Shown: in pieces, positions 26,539 through 35,109 of the stretch
How the letters are laid out: each line of letters opens with the position of its first letter
How positions within the stretch are numbered: position 1 is the stretch's first letter
NCBI GenBank assembly: GCA_020848095.1
Contig: JADLAT010000015.1
Location: forward strand, 62,001-126,000
Direction of reading: 5' to 3'
Source: Alphaproteobacteria bacterium
GTDB taxonomy: Bacteria; Pseudomonadota; Alphaproteobacteria; Micavibrionales; Micavibrionaceae
DNA length: 64,000 nt
Position numbers and translations under genes: made by a program
The notes under the pieces: generated by a model
Told to the model about the DNA's origin: nothing
Seen by the model: the letters and a program-made list of their open reading frames with translations, nothing else
Databases searched by the model: none

Positions 26539-27723
26539 TTGGACCTGACACAGCTTCTTGCCTTCACGATGCAAAATGGGGCCTCTGACCTCCATTTAAG
26601 CGCTGGAAACCCACCGATTATTCGCGTTAATGGCTTGCTTAAACGCGTTAAGGCCGATCCGCTTTCGAGCGATGATATCCGGACAATGCTCTATTCCGTG
26701 ATGACGGAGGATCAGCGAGCGGAATACGAAAAAAACATGGAACTGGACTTTGCAATCGCGCTGGGGGAGAAGGCGCGTTTCCGTGTTAATGGGTTTAATA
26801 CGCGGTTGGGGGCTTCCTCGGTGTTTAGAACAATCCCGACGGAGGTTCCGTTAATGGAAGATCTGGGCTTGCCACCTGTTATGCGCAGGCTGGCGGATCT
26901 TGAAAAGGGAATTGTCATTGTCACAGGCCCGACAGGGAGTGGTAAATCAACAACACTGGCCTCCATGATCAATCATATCAATATCCATCATTCCAAACAT
27001 ATTCTTACAATTGAAGATCCGGTTGAGTTTTTCCACACTTCTAAAAAATGCCTGATTAATCACCGAGAAGTAGGAACGGATACAAACTCGTTCGCCCGAG
27101 CGCTGAAAAGCGCACTGCGCGAAGACCCTGATGTGATTCTCGTAGGAGAGATGCGGGATTATGAGACAATTTCTCTGGCATTGACCGCCGCGGAAACAGG
27201 TCACCTGGTTTTCGCCACGCTTCACGCCAACTCCGCAGCAAAAACAATTGATCGTATTATTGATGTGTTCCCGACCGGGGATAAGGAAATGGTGCGTGCC
27301 ATGCTTTCCAGCTCTTTGCAGGGCGTAATTGCGCAAACGCTGGTTCGGCGCGCGGACGGGCAGGGACGTCTTGGTGCTTATGAAATTCTGATCGGCACGA
27401 ACGCCGTACGGAACTTGATTCGTGAGAACCAGGTCCCACAAATGTATTCGATGATGCAAACAGGGTCGCGCTATGGCATGATCACCATGCAGGACGCTAT
27501 CGCAGATCTGTTTGAAACAGGATTGATTGATCAGGACGAGGCGCGGCGCGCAACCGTTCTGACGACCGGCTCAGAGGAAGAGGCTGGCAGTGAGTCGGGA
27601 TATGCCGCTGCGGCTCTTGGCGGTGGCAAGCTGGATGGTGATTCTATGTCACCGCCCCCTGTCATGAAGGGGGGCTCCGTTCGCGGCGGAGGTGGCTCCA
27701 AGGATGAAGGGTATTCATTTTGA
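26539..27723 (+). CDS. pilT: Type IV pilus retraction ATPase (PilT)
   Basis: A 394-residue cytoplasmic hexameric ATPase. It opens with QNGASDLHLSAGNPP, then Walker A GPTGSGKSTTLASMINHIN near residue 131, the Asp-box TIEDPVEFFH, Walker B DVILVGEMRDYETI and the His-box FATLHANSA. The C-terminal tail is Gly/Ser-rich (AAALGGGKLDGD to the end), longer than in typical PilT. TTG 26539 is used with AAAAGGAG 8 bases upstream. The stop overlaps the TTG of the next gene. Confidence 0.93.
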   Translation: MDLTQLLAFTMQNGASDLHLSAGNPPIIRVNGLLKRVKADPLSSDDIRTMLYSVMTEDQRAEYEKNMELDFAIALGEKARFRVNGFNTRLGASSVFRTIPTEVPLMEDLGLPPVMRRLADLEKGIVIVTGPTGSGKSTTLASMINHINIHHSKHILTIEDPVEFFHTSKKCLINHREVGTDTNSFARALKSALREDPDVILVGEMRDYETISLALTAAETGHLVFATLHANSAAKTIDRIIDVFPTGDKEMVRAMLSSSLQGVIAQTLVRRADGQGRLGAYEILIGTNAVRNLIRENQVPQMYSMMQTGSRYGMITMQDAIADLFETGLIDQDEARRATVLTTGSEEEAGSESGYAAAALGGGKLDGDSMSPPPVMKGGSVRGGGGSKDEGYSF

Positions 27724-28874
27724 ACTCTTCGGCACATCCTCCAATCGTCCTTGATTACCTTAAGGCCATGAATGAACAAAAGGCGAGCGACCTTTACCTT
27801 ACGGTAGGGCGCGAACCAACGCTCAGGGCAGATGACCGGATGGTTGTCCTCGGTGGGGGGGTATTAACGCCCGCGGATATAGAAGATATTCTTGTATCCA
27901 TTCTGACCAGCCGGCAACGGCGTGAATTTGAAACGTCTTTTGAGTTGAATACAGCATTAGATATGGCGGAAAACGGCAGGTTCCGTGTTAATGTGCTTAA
28001 GCAAAGACAGTTTCCGGCACTGGTGATACGCCGTATTGTATCTCATATCCCTAGCGTGGCTGATCTTAAGCTACCGCCCATCCTTGAACGGCTGGCTCTT
28101 GAAAAAAGGGGGCTGGTTCTGGTGACGGGGATCACCGGTTCGGGTAAATCGACAACTTTGGCCTCTATGGTGGATCATCGTAACCGTTCGACCGAAGGGC
28201 ACATCATCACCATCGAAGACCCGATCGAATATTTCCATGAACATAAAAAATCTGTGGTTACTCAGCGAGAGGTCGGCGTCGATACGGAATCCTATGCCGT
28301 TGCGATGAAAAATTCCTTGAGGCAACGTCCTGATGTGATTCTCGTAGGGGAGATACGCGATCGTGAGGTTATGGAGCAGGCATTAACCATCACAGAGACG
28401 GGGCATTTGTGCCTGGCCACAATCCACACCAATAACGCCTATCAAGCCATTGAGCGTATTGTGAACTTCTTCCCGGAGGAGTTGGCAGGACAGGTGCGCC
28501 TTAATCTTTCTATGAATTTAAAAGCGATTATCTCGCAAAGGCTGCTGCAGGACAAAAGCGGCTCAATGGTTCCTGCCGCTGAAATTATGCTCAATCAGGG
28601 GTTGGTGCGTGAGTTGATTCTCAAAGGAGAAATCACGAAAATCAAAGATGTGATGGAGCAGAATAATTCTTTGGGCATGTGCACATTTGATCAGGCTCTC
28701 CTGCGCCTTTTTGCCGATGGGTTTATCACTGAAGATGTCGCTATCAGCAATTCCGATAAGCCGACAGATCTGAAAATCAAGGTGCAACAGCTAAAACTTT
28801 CTGGATCTGTAGGGGGCAATGGTGGCAATACGCTTTCGGATCTTGATACATCGCGAATAAGGTTTGGGGATTGA
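27720..28874 (+). CDS. pilU: PilT/PilU-like ATPase paralogue
   Basis: A 384-residue second retraction-type ATPase. It has NEQKASDLYLTVGREPTLR, Walker A GITGSGKSTTLASMVDHRN near residue 137, TIEDPIEYFHEHKKS, DVILVGEIRDREVMEQ and LATIHTNNAYQAIERIVNFFP. The EYFHEHKKS and IHTNNAYQA segments are the PilU type, and PilU usually assists PilT. TTG start with a TTGA overlap to the pilT stop indicates coupled translation. Confidence 0.88.
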   Translation: MNSSAHPPIVLDYLKAMNEQKASDLYLTVGREPTLRADDRMVVLGGGVLTPADIEDILVSILTSRQRREFETSFELNTALDMAENGRFRVNVLKQRQFPALVIRRIVSHIPSVADLKLPPILERLALEKRGLVLVTGITGSGKSTTLASMVDHRNRSTEGHIITIEDPIEYFHEHKKSVVTQREVGVDTESYAVAMKNSLRQRPDVILVGEIRDREVMEQALTITETGHLCLATIHTNNAYQAIERIVNFFPEELAGQVRLNLSMNLKAIISQRLLQDKSGSMVPAAEIMLNQGLVRELILKGEITKIKDVMEQNNSLGMCTFDQALLRLFADGFITEDVAISNSDKPTDLKIKVQQLKLSGSVGGNGGNTLSDLDTSRIRFGD

Positions 28875-28990
28875 AGCCCATAGGCGACATATCTCTATTG
28901 TTTCTGGGTATTTCTTGTGATGTAGTAAGAATCATTGCGCATGTTGTGCGTGTTTCTGACCCTTGTTTTCTTGATTTAAGGCATTTCCCG

Positions 28991-30901
28991 ATGATGAACA
29001 TTCTTTCAGGCAAAAAATACCGCTTCCGTTTTATGATCTACACGTGTTTCCTGCTTTTGCCTCTTCTCTCTATGACGGGCTGCGATTTCGCTGAGAATAC
29101 ACTGAAGTCGGATCGCGAAGGCAATCTTGAAAAGCAGGATTTTAGAGACGCGCTGTCCTCTCGAATATCGGATGAGGAAGAGGGCGGTGATAATGCGGTG
29201 CAGGCCGCAGGAATTCCGGATCTCCAACCCTATGTCTCCAGTACGGGCGAGCGCATGAAGGCGATGCCTTTGGTCTCAATTTCAATTAACCAGTCTGTCC
29301 CCATTCGTGATGCCCTGTTTGAGTTGGCGCAACAGGCTAATTACGACATTGAACTGGATCCGCGTATCAGAGGGGCTATTATTTTTACCGCGAGAGAGCG
29401 CCCATTTGATGAAGTCATCCGGCGCATGAGCGAGATAGCTGGTCTGCGATATAAGTTTGAAGATGATGTGCTGCGTGTGGAGTTGGATACGCCGTACAAC
29501 AAGGTTTATAAAGTGGATTATCTGAGCTATATCCGCTCCAATACGAGCGGTATCCGTAATGATATCGCGGTGGTGAGCGGAGAGGGGGCTGATACAGGGT
29601 CTAAATTCGAATCGCTCTCCAAAAGTGAAGCTGATTTCTGGGGAGAACTGGAAACCAACCTTGAGCAGATTGTTCGTGGCAATCAGACTGGCGCATTGAA
29701 AACGAGAAAAGACCCTCGTATAACCGCTACAGAGCAAAATGCGGACGTTCGTGCGGTCGCTCCGACCTCAACCGATGGGAAGGGCGGCACAACTGTTCAG
29801 GTTCAGCCGCCGCAGGCAACCTTGCGGGTGGATTCTCTCCCTCTGGATGATGAGGAGGATACGCGCTCCGCGTCAAAAAACAAAGGTACTGAGGCACAAA
29901 GTGAGGCTCGCTTTACAATCAATCGTCAGGCCGGCATGATCAATGTGTATGCCAGCGAAGCTGCACATAAAGAGGTCGATGCTTATCTCAAGCTCGTAAG
30001 GCGCGCGGTAACTTCGCAGGTTTTGATTGAGGCCAAAATTCTTGAAGTCACATTAGACGATGAATTTGCGACCGGTATTGACTGGCGCGCTCTTGGCATA
30101 CTATCCGGCGAAGTGACGCTTGATTTCCTTAATGCCGGAACCTCCCGTTCGTCCTCTACTTTGGTTCCTGCCACCGCGGCAGGTTTGAGCGGCGCCACCG
30201 TAGCAGACGACGCCAGTCTTGTTCTGGGCTATACCGGGAATGATATTCAATCCTTAATTCAGGCGGTATCCGGCTTTGGAACTGTGCGGGCTCTGGCCAG
30301 CCCCCGCTTGACTGTTTTGAATAACCAATCGGCAATTCTTAACGTATCTACCAACAGAGTGTTTTTTGAAATTGATATTGATGTAACGACCAACGAGGGA
30401 GATACATCAACCGATATTTCCAGCGACATCCGCAACGTTCCTGAAGGCGTGCTGGTGAATGTTCAGCCCTCCATCAATCTGGATAGCAATACAGTCTCCC
30501 TGGCTTTGCGCCCAACCATCACACGGGTGGTCCGAAGCATCCCGGATCCTGCTATCCAATTCGTAACCGCCAGCGCGGGTATTGAGGGCGTGCAGTCTTT
30601 AGTCCCCGAAATTAACGTGCAGGAAATTGACTCTGTCATTCAGGTGCGCTCCGGTCAGCCGGTCGTTATGGGTGGTTTGTTGCAAGATCGCATTGTCTCC
30701 AATGAAACGGGCGTTCCTGTTTTGAGCGAGGCTCCCCTATTCGGAGCCTTATTCAGAGATCATCGGGATCATGCACAGAAAACAGAGCTTGTGGTTTTCC
30801 TGAAGGCGACCATTTTGGAAAACCCTGCGGAGAGCGTTCATAATACGGACAAAGACCTTTATCGGCAGTTTTCTTCGGATCGTCGGCCCTTTAAACTCTA
30901 G
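28991..30901 (+). CDS. mshL: Outer-membrane secretin, MshL/PilQ-like lipoprotein
   Basis: Forms the outer-membrane channel for the pilus. ATG 28991 or 28994 gives a lipoprotein signal ending LLPLLSMTGC; a TTG at 28871 is open in frame but would bury that signal. After an acidic linker come a short N0/STN-like domain (VPIRDALFELAQQANYDIELDPRI), the DFWGELETNLEQIV segment seen in MshL, a low-complexity insert, and the secretin core. The core includes VLIEAKILEVTLDDEFATGIDW, ALASPRLTVLNNQSAILNV and PVVMGGLLQDRIVSNETGVPVLSEAPLFGALF. Confidence 0.9.
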   Translation: MMNILSGKKYRFRFMIYTCFLLLPLLSMTGCDFAENTLKSDREGNLEKQDFRDALSSRISDEEEGGDNAVQAAGIPDLQPYVSSTGERMKAMPLVSISINQSVPIRDALFELAQQANYDIELDPRIRGAIIFTARERPFDEVIRRMSEIAGLRYKFEDDVLRVELDTPYNKVYKVDYLSYIRSNTSGIRNDIAVVSGEGADTGSKFESLSKSEADFWGELETNLEQIVRGNQTGALKTRKDPRITATEQNADVRAVAPTSTDGKGGTTVQVQPPQATLRVDSLPLDDEEDTRSASKNKGTEAQSEARFTINRQAGMINVYASEAAHKEVDAYLKLVRRAVTSQVLIEAKILEVTLDDEFATGIDWRALGILSGEVTLDFLNAGTSRSSSTLVPATAAGLSGATVADDASLVLGYTGNDIQSLIQAVSGFGTVRALASPRLTVLNNQSAILNVSTNRVFFEIDIDVTTNEGDTSTDISSDIRNVPEGVLVNVQPSINLDSNTVSLALRPTITRVVRSIPDPAIQFVTASAGIEGVQSLVPEINVQEIDSVIQVRSGQPVVMGGLLQDRIVSNETGVPVLSEAPLFGALFRDHRDHAQKTELVVFLKATILENPAESVHNTDKDLYRQFSSDRRPFKL

Positions 30902-30921
30902 CTGAGTATCTGGAGGGGCTT

Positions 30922-31683
30922 TTGTCACTGGCTCTGGTTCGTTATGTTCTGATTGCCGCTTTGCGTGATCGTCTGGTTTTAGGGTTAATTATCCTGATGG
31001 CGCTGGGCGTGGCCATGTCCGTGTTTCTAGGCTCGGCAGCTATCACGGAGCAGGGCCGGTTTGTGGCGGTCTATGCTGCAGGCTCTCTGCGCATGATTAA
31101 CGTACTGGGGCTGGTTCTTTTCGCCGTTTTCTTTATCCGCCGAAGTTTTGATGCGCGTGATATAGAGTTTATGCTCTCTCGGCCGATCGGACGAATACGA
31201 TTTCTTCTCTCTTACGTCGCAGCGTTCTCTCTGCTGGCGGCGTGTTTCGGCGCAATAACCGGACTTTGCCTTTTTGTACTCTCTCCGGAGCAGGATAGGG
31301 GAGGGCTTATACTCTGGACGATCAGTCTCGTGGTCGAAAATATCATCATTATTAACACAGCGTTGTTCTTCTCAATGATCCTTACGAGCGCGGCAACCGC
31401 GGCCTTTGCCGTTTTTGGGTTTTACGTGCTGGCCCGGATGATGTCTCAGATTTTGGGTATAATAGATTCCGGTAAAAGCGAAATGAACTCGAGTGTTCTC
31501 GAAACAATTATGCAAGGTATTTCCATGGTGATGCCTCGCCTTGATCTGATGGCACAAACATCGTGGCTCCTTTATGGCGTAAATGACGCGGCCGGGCTTG
31601 TCTTTGTGTTGGCGCAAGGAACTACGTATCTGGCGGTTATTGTGCTGGCGGCCTTGGTTGATCTAAGGTTCAGGCAGTTCTGA
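30922..31683 (+). CDS. ABC-2 type transporter permease
   Basis: A 253-residue polytopic membrane protein with about six helices (RLVLGLIILMALGVAMSVFLG, MINVLGLVLFAVFFI, FLLSYVAAFSLLAACFGAITGL, IIIINTALFFSMILTSAATAAF, AVIVLAALVDLRF). The layout is that of ABC-2 exporters (NosY/CcmB-like). TTG 30922 follows GGAGGGG. It is the probable partner of the ATPase at 23753, since no other ABC gene is in the locus. Its stop shares a base with the next start (TGATG). Confidence 0.8.
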   Translation: MSLALVRYVLIAALRDRLVLGLIILMALGVAMSVFLGSAAITEQGRFVAVYAAGSLRMINVLGLVLFAVFFIRRSFDARDIEFMLSRPIGRIRFLLSYVAAFSLLAACFGAITGLCLFVLSPEQDRGGLILWTISLVVENIIIINTALFFSMILTSAATAAFAVFGFYVLARMMSQILGIIDSGKSEMNSSVLETIMQGISMVMPRLDLMAQTSWLLYGVNDAAGLVFVLAQGTTYLAVIVLAALVDLRFRQF

Positions 31684-32417
31684 TGTCACGTTCCGGCTCC
31701 AGAGCATGGCTTGTTCTTCTGTTTGTCACAGCCCTCTTCGCCAATATTCTGGTCTGGTACTCCGTGCGCCCGGTTTTGGCCCGGTGGACGAACGTTCCGC
31801 CACCGCCCTCAAGTGGAACCGCCCGCCTGATCGGCTTAGGGGATGCGCAGCTTTCCTACAGAATTTACGGCATTATGATTCAAAATTTTGGCGATACCGG
31901 CGGTCGTACAACCCGGCTGGCTGATTACGATTTCGAAGCTTTGGGGCAGTGGTTCATGTTGCAGCAGGAACTCGACCCGGTTTCTGATTTCACCCCCTTT
32001 CTGGCGGCTTATGTTTTTGGCGGCTCGCAAGACCCAAAGAAGCTAGGGCCGGTAATCCGCTATCTTGAGAAAGCCGCCGGAAACGGGGAAGGGGAGAAAT
32101 GGCGCTGGCTTGGGCAAGCGGTATATCTGGCCCGGTTCCGGATGGAGGATATGGATACGGCGCTCCGGCTGGCCCGAAAGCTTGCGGCCTTTGATAACCC
32201 GGATATGGCCTCGTGGGCGCGTCAGGCCCCGGTCTTCGTAATGACCGCGATGGGGGATAAGGAAGCGGCCTATACCCTGATGATGAATATGTTGACGTCC
32301 AGCGCAGAAAAGCTGGACCCTAATGAGGTCAACGCGATGGTCGATTACCTCTGTACACGTATTTTGGATAAGCAAATGGCGGCAAAACACCCCTTGTGCA
32401 AGGATAACCATCCCTAA
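31683..32417 (+). CDS. Membrane-anchored TPR-like hypothetical protein
   Basis: A 244-residue protein with one N-terminal membrane helix (AWLVLLFVTALFANILVWYSV) and a helical periplasmic domain. Repeats in that domain look like degenerate TPR/Sel1 units (KKLGPVIRYLEKAAGNGEGEKWRWLGQAVYLARF, DMDTALRLARKLAAFDNP, DKEAAYTLMMNMLTSSAE). It is translationally coupled to the ABC permease by TGATG, so a joint role with that transporter is likely. Family not recognised. Confidence 0.65.
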   Translation: MSRSGSRAWLVLLFVTALFANILVWYSVRPVLARWTNVPPPPSSGTARLIGLGDAQLSYRIYGIMIQNFGDTGGRTTRLADYDFEALGQWFMLQQELDPVSDFTPFLAAYVFGGSQDPKKLGPVIRYLEKAAGNGEGEKWRWLGQAVYLARFRMEDMDTALRLARKLAAFDNPDMASWARQAPVFVMTAMGDKEAAYTLMMNMLTSSAEKLDPNEVNAMVDYLCTRILDKQMAAKHPLCKDNHP

Positions 32418-32462
32418 GGGTTTTCCTCTTCGCAAACGGGGAAGATATGCTATTTTCCTTCT

Positions 32463-33557
32463 ATGAACGGGCTTAGTTTTTCATTGTTAGAGGTCTTATT
32501 CCTCATAGGCGTTGTGCAATGCGTCTATGTGGCCGTCCATATCGCCTTTAGATTTGCTCAGCTCCGCCATGCGCTCCTGCCGTTTTTATATTTTGTTTTG
32601 CTGGGACTGGCCTTTTTGGCTGATTTCGGTGTGGAGCGGCTGTCTCTTTCCGTTGACGGCGTGGGGGGAACGTATTTCTACATTCACTGGGCGCTTTGGT
32701 TTTCTGTGCCTCCGCTGAGCGTGCTTCTTGTCTTTCAGATCGCAGAGAAATCTCGAAAGCCGGATCATCCGGGCAATGTCTGGGTAATGGGGCTGGTGCC
32801 GCTTGGCATGGCGCTTGCCGGAATTGTCGCCGCCAGGGCCGAGCCGGGCTGCTCTCTCATGACGCCCTGCCGGATTTTATATGACATGCTGGGCGTCACC
32901 GGTTTAATGTCCGGCGCCATCAGCCTTCTGGTTATTTTCAGCCGTCAGGACCTGCTTAAGAACCTCTACCGTCAAAAATCAGGTCAAACGCGCTATTGGC
33001 TTATTTTTGCGATTATCTCGCTCAATACCTTATTTCTGGCCATTATGCTTGGGGGGCTGATCGGGCGATTAGGGTCATCCGAAGTTCTGGCCATGCGGGG
33101 GGTTCTGGGGCTGGGCTTTGTATATCTGGCGGGCACGGGATTTTTTCGAATTTACCCTTATGAGACAAAATCCGGCCTGTCACCTTCTGCATCGGACAAC
33201 CCGCCGCTGGATGAGGTGGAACAGGCATTGGCCCAGCGGATCGAGGGTCTGCTGAATCTGGAAAAAGTATATCAGGAGCCAACCTATTCCCGCGCCGACC
33301 TCGCGCATGAATGCGGCGTTCCCGAAAGCGCGATCTCACGGGTTATTAATGCGCATTTTGGCAAAACATTTCCCCGCCTTATAAATGAACGCCGTGTAGA
33401 GGATGCAAAGCGGCTCTTGCTGGAGACCGATGCCCCGGTGCAGCTTATCTGTTCTGAGGTCGGGTTTAACTCACTGGCCTCCTTCAACCGGAGCTTCCGG
33501 GAAATAACGGATGATTCGCCGGGGCAATTCAGAAAACGCACGCGCGGCGGCGGATGA
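32463..33557 (+). CDS. Membrane-embedded AraC-family transcriptional regulator
   Basis: A 364-residue protein with about seven membrane segments in residues 1-225 (LLEVLFLIGVVQCVYVAV, LLPFLYFVLLGLAFLADF, WALWFSVPPLSVLLVF, WVMGLVPLGMALAGIVAA and more). A C-terminal AraC DNA-binding domain carries both helix-turn-helix units (LAHECGVPESAISRVINAHFG and LICSEVGFNSLASFNRSFRE). The membrane part probably senses something in the envelope. It sits directly upstream of the pilin gene, which makes that gene the obvious target, but no operator can be shown. Confidence 0.85.
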   Translation: MNGLSFSLLEVLFLIGVVQCVYVAVHIAFRFAQLRHALLPFLYFVLLGLAFLADFGVERLSLSVDGVGGTYFYIHWALWFSVPPLSVLLVFQIAEKSRKPDHPGNVWVMGLVPLGMALAGIVAARAEPGCSLMTPCRILYDMLGVTGLMSGAISLLVIFSRQDLLKNLYRQKSGQTRYWLIFAIISLNTLFLAIMLGGLIGRLGSSEVLAMRGVLGLGFVYLAGTGFFRIYPYETKSGLSPSASDNPPLDEVEQALAQRIEGLLNLEKVYQEPTYSRADLAHECGVPESAISRVINAHFGKTFPRLINERRVEDAKRLLLETDAPVQLICSEVGFNSLASFNRSFREITDDSPGQFRKRTRGGG

Positions 33558-33689
33558 GCCGCTCAATTCGTTTTTTTGAGCATGCAATTTGTGCCGGATA
33601 AGAGGATTGTCCATTCTTCTTAAGGGTTTGTTCAGACATTTCCGTCGAAACTGGAAGAATTAGGGCTATATCGGAAGGCTTTTGGCGTG

Positions 33690-33695
33690 TATAAT
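33690..33695 (+). promoter_or_regulatory. -10-like hexamer upstream of the pilin gene
   Basis: A perfect TATAAT lies 55 bases upstream of the pilin ATG, in a 193-base gap after the AraC gene. No good -35 is found 16-18 bases upstream, which would fit an activator-dependent promoter. No sigma54 -24/-12 pattern was seen. Confidence 0.4.
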
Positions 33696-33750
33696 CTTCG
33701 GACTGACTCGCCACCTATTTCACTCAAAATCTTTAAGGAGAAACACTATA

Positions 33751-34485
33751 ATGAAGAACAATTTACAAAAAATTCGCGGAGACGCGCAGGGTTTTACCCT
33801 CGTCGAACTTGCGGTTGTGATGATCATCATCGGCATCCTGATCGGCGGTATCTTGAAAGGACAGGAACTGATTACGAATGCCCGCGTAACATCCTCTATC
33901 AGCCAGATGGAGTCCTTGGGTGCGGCCTATAACGGTTTCCGTGACCAGTATGCTGCTTTGCCGGGCGATATAATCAATGCCGTGACACGGGTTCCAGGAT
34001 GTAATGTTCTCCCTTGCGCGAACGGAGATGGGAGCGGAGTCGTTGATACGAATGTGGGGGCGGCCTCAGCCTACGCCAACGAAGGTACACAATTTTTTGT
34101 CCATCTCCTGAATGCCGGTTTTATTACAGGCATGTCAGGAGCTAATGCTGCAGAAGCCTTTGGTGTAAGTAATCCGGCAGCCCCGATTGGTGGAGGCTTT
34201 ACAGCAGGTGATGCGCGTACAGGCACGAATGGCTTTACGGCAGCGGATCTCGGGGCAACGGTTCATCTTGTTTTAACAGGGACAATGGCCAACGTTGCCG
34301 CTGGACAGGGGATTCTGACACCACAACAGGCCAGCAATCTGGATCGTCGTTTGGATGATGGCGTTCCTAACTCCGGTTCTGTTGTAGGTCAGACATTTGC
34401 GGCAGATGCGGATTGTACAGGAGCGACGGCAGATGTATACGGTTCTGACAACTCTCAGGTCTGTGTGGTCGCCCTTAGTCTCTAA
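33751..34485 (+). CDS. Type IV prepilin / pseudopilin
   Basis: A 244-residue prepilin. ATG 33751 follows AAGGAG by 10 bases. A 14-residue charged leader ends at Gly14, followed by FTLVELAVVMIIIGILIGG with Glu at mature position 5, the classic peptidase substrate. The globular part has the YAALPGDI segment seen in many alphaproteobacterial pilins, a Cys pair (PGCNVLPCANGDGSG) and a C-terminal Cys pair (DADCTGATADVYGSDNSQVC). It is the only pilin in the locus and ends at a strong terminator, so it is probably the major subunit. Confidence 0.9.
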   Translation: MKNNLQKIRGDAQGFTLVELAVVMIIIGILIGGILKGQELITNARVTSSISQMESLGAAYNGFRDQYAALPGDIINAVTRVPGCNVLPCANGDGSGVVDTNVGAASAYANEGTQFFVHLLNAGFITGMSGANAAEAFGVSNPAAPIGGGFTAGDARTGTNGFTAADLGATVHLVLTGTMANVAAGQGILTPQQASNLDRRLDDGVPNSGSVVGQTFAADADCTGATADVYGSDNSQVCVVALSL

Positions 34486-34510
34486 GGTGTTTTAAACCTA
34501 ATTCTTCAAA

Positions 34511-34539
34511 AAGCCCGGGGTTAATCCCGGGCTTTTTTT
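34511..34539 (+). terminator. Rho-independent terminator after the pilin gene
   Basis: AAGCCCGGG pairs perfectly with CCCGGGCTT around a 6-base loop and runs into seven Ts. It lies 25 bases after the pilin stop. Confidence 0.92.
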
Positions 34540-34557
34540 ATGGTCTGCTGCTCGGAT

Positions 34558-35109
34558 TTAGGCCAGAAACAGGCGATCCTTAAAATGCTGCATGGTTGTT
34601 TTGGTGCGGCAAACAATGCGGATTTCATCAATATCCGCGCTCAGGCGGCTGGCGATCACCTCAACAATAAGCCTTGCCGCGCGCGCCTTGGGAAACCCCC
34701 TCTGGCCGGAGCCAATTGGCGGAAAGGCAAGACTGCGCAGTCGCATGGACCGCGCCAGTTCCACCGCCTTGCGGCAGGCCTTGGTCAGATCCCGGTCATG
34801 CCGGTCAAAATCATCCTTCCAGATCGGCACAATACAATAGATTATATGTTTACAGGGCAGGTTAAACCCCGGAACGGCATAGACATCTCCGGTTCGGGGC
34901 ATGACGATATGCTCAAGAATAAATTTATCAAGCTGCGTCCCGGCCCCCTCCAATATCGCCGCGTTCAGCATTCCGCGATATTCCAGCGTTTGCGGGATAA
35001 CGGTAACGATGGCATCCGTATTCTGCCGCGTGATATCTCCCTGCACGACCTTGATACGATTTAAATAGGGATTGGAAGGGCTAATCGGCTCTGATATGAA
35101 TGAATCCAT
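34558..35109 (-). CDS. Macro-domain protein
   Basis: A 183-residue protein that is essentially one macro domain, a fold that binds or hydrolyses ADP-ribose and its derivatives. Visible are IKVVQGDITRQNTDAIV near residue 19, GDVYAVPGFNLPCKHIIYCIVP, and SLAFPPIGSGQRGFPKARAARLIVE. The usual Asn of the catalytic NAAN loop is replaced by TVIPQ, and the following loop (RGMLNAAILEGAG) differs from MacroD enzymes, so it may be a binder. Its start overlaps the divergent peptide-binding-protein gene. Confidence 0.85.
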   Translation of the reverse strand: MDSFISEPISPSNPYLNRIKVVQGDITRQNTDAIVTVIPQTLEYRGMLNAAILEGAGTQLDKFILEHIVMPRTGDVYAVPGFNLPCKHIIYCIVPIWKDDFDRHDRDLTKACRKAVELARSMRLRSLAFPPIGSGQRGFPKARAARLIVEVIASRLSADIDEIRIVCRTKTTMQHFKDRLFLA

